Positions 20,302 through 22,707 of a DNA stretch of 22,707 nucleotides are shown one piece after another; positions within the stretch are counted from its first letter, which is position 1; every line of letters begins with the position of its first letter. The translations under genes were made by a program, and so were the position numbers. The notes beneath the pieces are model-generated. The model was given only the letters and a program-made list of their open reading frames with translations, was not told the DNA's origin and did not search any database. This stretch comes from a virus: IMG/VR virus record IMGVR_UViG_3300031712_000016, positions 1 through 22,707 of that record; one strand, given 5' to 3'.

Positions 20302-21942
20302 TTATAATTCAGAGATTTCAACATCTACGCGACCAAAACGCTCTTCCATTCTGGCAAGACGGTCCTCAAGTTCAGTAACACGCTCCGCCATCTTTTGCAA
20401 CTCATTCAAGAGTAGGACGGGCAACTCATGATAACGAACTGTTTCAGGTTTGCCTTCTTCATTGTAGATACACAGATCAGGGAATGTAACATCAACTTCT
20501 TCAGCAATAAGACCACGCTGCATGCCCTTGTTGTTGGAATTCTTCCAGGTGAAGGTAACTGGTCGGAGATCCATCAAAGCAGATGAGTAGTCATCCATAT
20601 CTTCAATGTCATCTTTGTAGCGTTCTGATGAAGATATAGTGCCAAGCTGTCCAGCGGAGTCGATAAGTACTGCAATAGCATCATTGTTAACAGTAGTTAT
20701 GCCACGTATACCGGAAATAAATGTTTTAGTTGTAGTTGTTAAAGCAACTGAGCCATCATTACCAAGTCGCATGACATTTGATTCACCTGTTGTTCCAACC
20801 GTATTACCGAAAATACAATTGTACGATTCTGCGCCGTTATAATTGAAACCAGATGATTCCCCTACGCATATTACCTTGGTGCCCGTTAACAAATTGCCTA
20901 AACACTGAAATCCAACAGCCACATTAATACTGGCCGATGTTGCATTTTCCATTGCTGCTACACCAATAACGGTGTTTTGACCTAATCCTGCTCCGTCAGG
21001 ATGGAGCAATGCTGCTAATGTTGTTGAACCTACTGCTACATTTTGGCCTGAATCAATATTGGAGGTTAGTGACCCATTACCTATAGCTGTGCAATTCTGA
21101 GCCGTAGTAGCAACTGCTAAACAACTTGCTCCAAGAGCAACATTAGCTAAACCAGTTGTCAAAGCATGTAAATTACCACCACCGACTGCAACATTGTGCG
21201 TACCTGATAACGTTAAATTACCAGCATTCAGGCCAATAATCGTGTTACCGTTCGCATCAGTAACATTCAATTGAACCGTATTAGCAGGTCCAGGAGCAGA
21301 GAACAATACCGATGATCCGCAACCTAATGTTGCATGTTGAGCAAGTATATTAAGAACATGTGCTACGGGAACTGCGGTGCCAGAATCAGTTGGATAGGAA
21401 TCGGCTATAGAGCCATCAAGGCTCCAGGTTATGGTATGTGTTCCAGGATTGCCGGTGGTTACAATAATACCCGCAGTACCCAAGAGATTGATGTTACCTG
21501 CAAGAGGATGCACTGCTCCTCCAACATCTCCTGTTAAGGTAGAGAGAACACCTGTTCCTATTACCGAAGCCGTGAGAGTGTGAGTTCCTGGGTTACCGGC
21601 AATCGTAATGGTCGTAGCATCTCCGACTACATTGATATTGTCAGCACCGTCAGGAAATACGGGACCGCCAGTGTTACCGGTGAGTGTTTCAAGGTTACCA
21701 GCTCCAAAATTGACCCATGTTGCATTATTTCCTACGAGTGACACCAACATCCATAGATCAGCAACATCGGGTGGCTGCGTTGAAGTATTGAGCCATAAGT
21801 CACCAATATAGAAGTTCTTTGAATCGCTTACCGTTGGATTGCGATCATCCATCACAAAATTGACGGGTGATACAGGAACTACTCCCACGTAGGAAAGTGG
21901 AAATAGTCCATTAAGTCTTTGAGCTCTAGATCTTTGAGGCAT
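20302..21942 (-). CDS. tail fibre with C-terminal S74 intramolecular chaperone
   Basis: 546 residues from ATG 21942 with AAAAGGAGATAGTC upstream. Residues 80-175 hold two related beta repeats (LTGNTGGPVFPDG... and LTGDVGGAVHPLAG...) each ending in GNPGTHT. A long beta-helical middle (about 220-400) has repeated Asn-x-Val-x-Gly-style turns (HNVAVGGGNLHALTTG, ANVALGASC, NVAVGSTT), like trimeric fibre shafts. The C-terminal 109 residues form a Peptidase S74 domain: Ser438 and Lys443 in SSERYK, then GLIAEEV and VRYHELPVLLLNELQKM with a coiled coil. S74 domains trimerise fibres then cleave themselves off. It would bind the host cell. Confidence 0.87.
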   Translation of the reverse strand: MPQRSRAQRLNGLFPLSYVGVVPVSPVNFVMDDRNPTVSDSKNFYIGDLWLNTSTQPPDVADLWMLVSLVGNNATWVNFGAGNLETLTGNTGGPVFPDGADNINVVGDATTITIAGNPGTHTLTASVIGTGVLSTLTGDVGGAVHPLAGNINLLGTAGIIVTTGNPGTHTITWSLDGSIADSYPTDSGTAVPVAHVLNILAQHATLGCGSSVLFSAPGPANTVQLNVTDANGNTIIGLNAGNLTLSGTHNVAVGGGNLHALTTGLANVALGASCLAVATTAQNCTAIGNGSLTSNIDSGQNVAVGSTTLAALLHPDGAGLGQNTVIGVAAMENATSASINVAVGFQCLGNLLTGTKVICVGESSGFNYNGAESYNCIFGNTVGTTGESNVMRLGNDGSVALTTTTKTFISGIRGITTVNNDAIAVLIDSAGQLGTISSSERYKDDIEDMDDYSSALMDLRPVTFTWKNSNNKGMQRGLIAEEVDVTFPDLCIYNEEGKPETVRYHELPVLLLNELQKMAERVTELEDRLARMEERFGRVDVEISEL

Positions 21943-21954
21943 GACTATCTCCTT

Positions 21955-22707
21955 TTAACAGAGTAAGTATCCAGAAAAATAGGTAATAAGTTCACTAGAA
22001 GCGTTACCTTGTACCGTTACATTTTTTGTACTGCCACCTACTGTTACAAAAACAGTAACCGTATTAGTAGCAGACATATCTAATATTGCTGTTCCAGTTT
22101 GAATAAGAAAACCTGCAGAATTAGCCATAACACCTGGATTACAACGGAATAAATCTATCTGACGACTTGTTGCGGATAAAGCTCCTGACCAAGTTGTATA
22201 TGCAGCAGAAAGTCCTGCTAAGAAAACAGTGCATGAGAAAAAATACTTACCTGTAACGGGGGCGGTAAAGGTTCCTGTTCCAGTATTAAAATTTGATGCT
22301 TGGTCAAACACCGTGCTATCAAATATTATCGTATATTGAGTTGAATCACCTGTTACATTTGATTTGTTAGTACTGCAAAAAGCAAGAAAACACGGCTGAG
22401 CTGTGTTTGTCTGTACGTTTGCTGAAGATATTTGAGCCGTCGTCGATGTAACTAATCGTGTACCATCATATTTTACTATTCCTGTACTTGTACTCATGGA
22501 GGTAGCATTAGTACCGCCATTGGCTATTGCTAACGTACCACCCAATGTTTCAGTAGATCCTGCACCAGCAAAGGTAAGACCTGTAGTTCCTCCGGTAAAG
22601 GTAAAACTATTACCCGTTAAGCCACCACCCGAGTTACCAGTTATAGTAATTGAAGAAGCTCCTGCAGCTGCCCATTGAGGCAATGCTGCAGCACCTTGTG
22701 ATGTTAA
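21955..22707 (-). CDS. tail fibre-like protein with C1q-type C-terminal domain, partial
   Basis: The frame is open to the right edge, so the N-terminus lies outside; 250 residues are visible. The first part is Gly/Thr/Ser-rich (GNSGGGLTGNSFTFTGGTTG, NGGTNATSM), a beta fibre shaft found in many metagenomic phage fibres. The last 150 residues match the C1q/TNF-like fold: TIIFDSTVFDQASNF, then TFTAPVTGKYFFSCTVFLAG and a final ELITYFSGYLLC strand. C1q-like tips bind surface receptors. The TAA is 12 bases upstream of the next fibre start, so both are made from one transcript. Confidence 0.8.
   Translation of the reverse strand, partial: LTSQGAAALPQWAAAGASSITITGNSGGGLTGNSFTFTGGTTGLTFAGAGSTETLGGTLAIANGGTNATSMSTSTGIVKYDGTRLVTSTTAQISSANVQTNTAQPCFLAFCSTNKSNVTGDSTQYTIIFDSTVFDQASNFNTGTGTFTAPVTGKYFFSCTVFLAGLSAAYTTWSGALSATSRQIDLFRCNPGVMANSAGFLIQTGTAILDMSATNTVTVFVTVGGSTKNVTVQGNASSELITYFSGYLLC

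Noticed and set aside
1-22707. Genome-wide reading of TAG as an amino acid
   Set aside because: Several genes end sensibly at TAG (17981, 19496, 20232, 5079) and only one gene has an internal TAG, so general recoding is not supported.
1-22707. tRNA genes
   Set aside because: No cloverleaf or convincing T-loop sequence was found on either strand by eye.

Overview
The window is a near-complete structural and packaging block of a tailed double-stranded DNA phage, free or integrated. No integrase, tRNA or CRISPR array was seen, and both ends cut through tail-fibre genes. Most genes lie on the minus strand in a compact, overlapping order. Reading right to left these are: an XRE-like regulator and a winged-helix protein (18241-17137), a RusA-like protein, small terminase, an HNH endonuclease, large terminase, two small proteins, a P22-type portal, Tyr-rich and basic small proteins, a scaffold-like protein (to 8193), then the N4-gp56-type major capsid protein, its neighbours, a connector-like protein and fibres (5425-1). 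Further fibres read leftward from the right edge (22707-20302).

Two plus-strand cassettes break this pattern. At 6357-8160, between scaffold and capsid, sit two secreted Gly/Ala-rich proteins, three small membrane proteins and a DUF551-like protein. Next to them, on the minus strand, is an M15-type endolysin with its own promoter and terminators. At 18366-20234 sit early-type genes, including an ERF single-strand annealing protein, driven from a divergent promoter region shared with the XRE-like regulator.

The main result is that the major capsid gene is split by two group I introns. I could place both pairs of splice sites from P1 helices with a terminal U.G pair, the P7 helices, and the restored reading frame (296 + 535 + 117 nt = 316 codons). 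The larger intron (4314-5129) carries a LAGLIDADG endonuclease gene in the antisense orientation. The smaller one (3580-3778, 199 nt) has no ORF. The two share a near-identical 3' segment, so they look related.

Upstream of the capsid start lies a structured 225-nt leader. It has three tandem hairpins whose stems differ but stay paired around a constant UCGUC loop, which is complementary to GACGA at the capsid start codon. A connector gene has an in-frame amber codon at position 6.

Host: the short signal peptides (for example the one ending ASAMEQ at 6357) resemble, from memory, those of Candidatus Dependentiae (TM6) bacteria. This is an inference only; the phage core genes are of a type seen widely in environmental phages.
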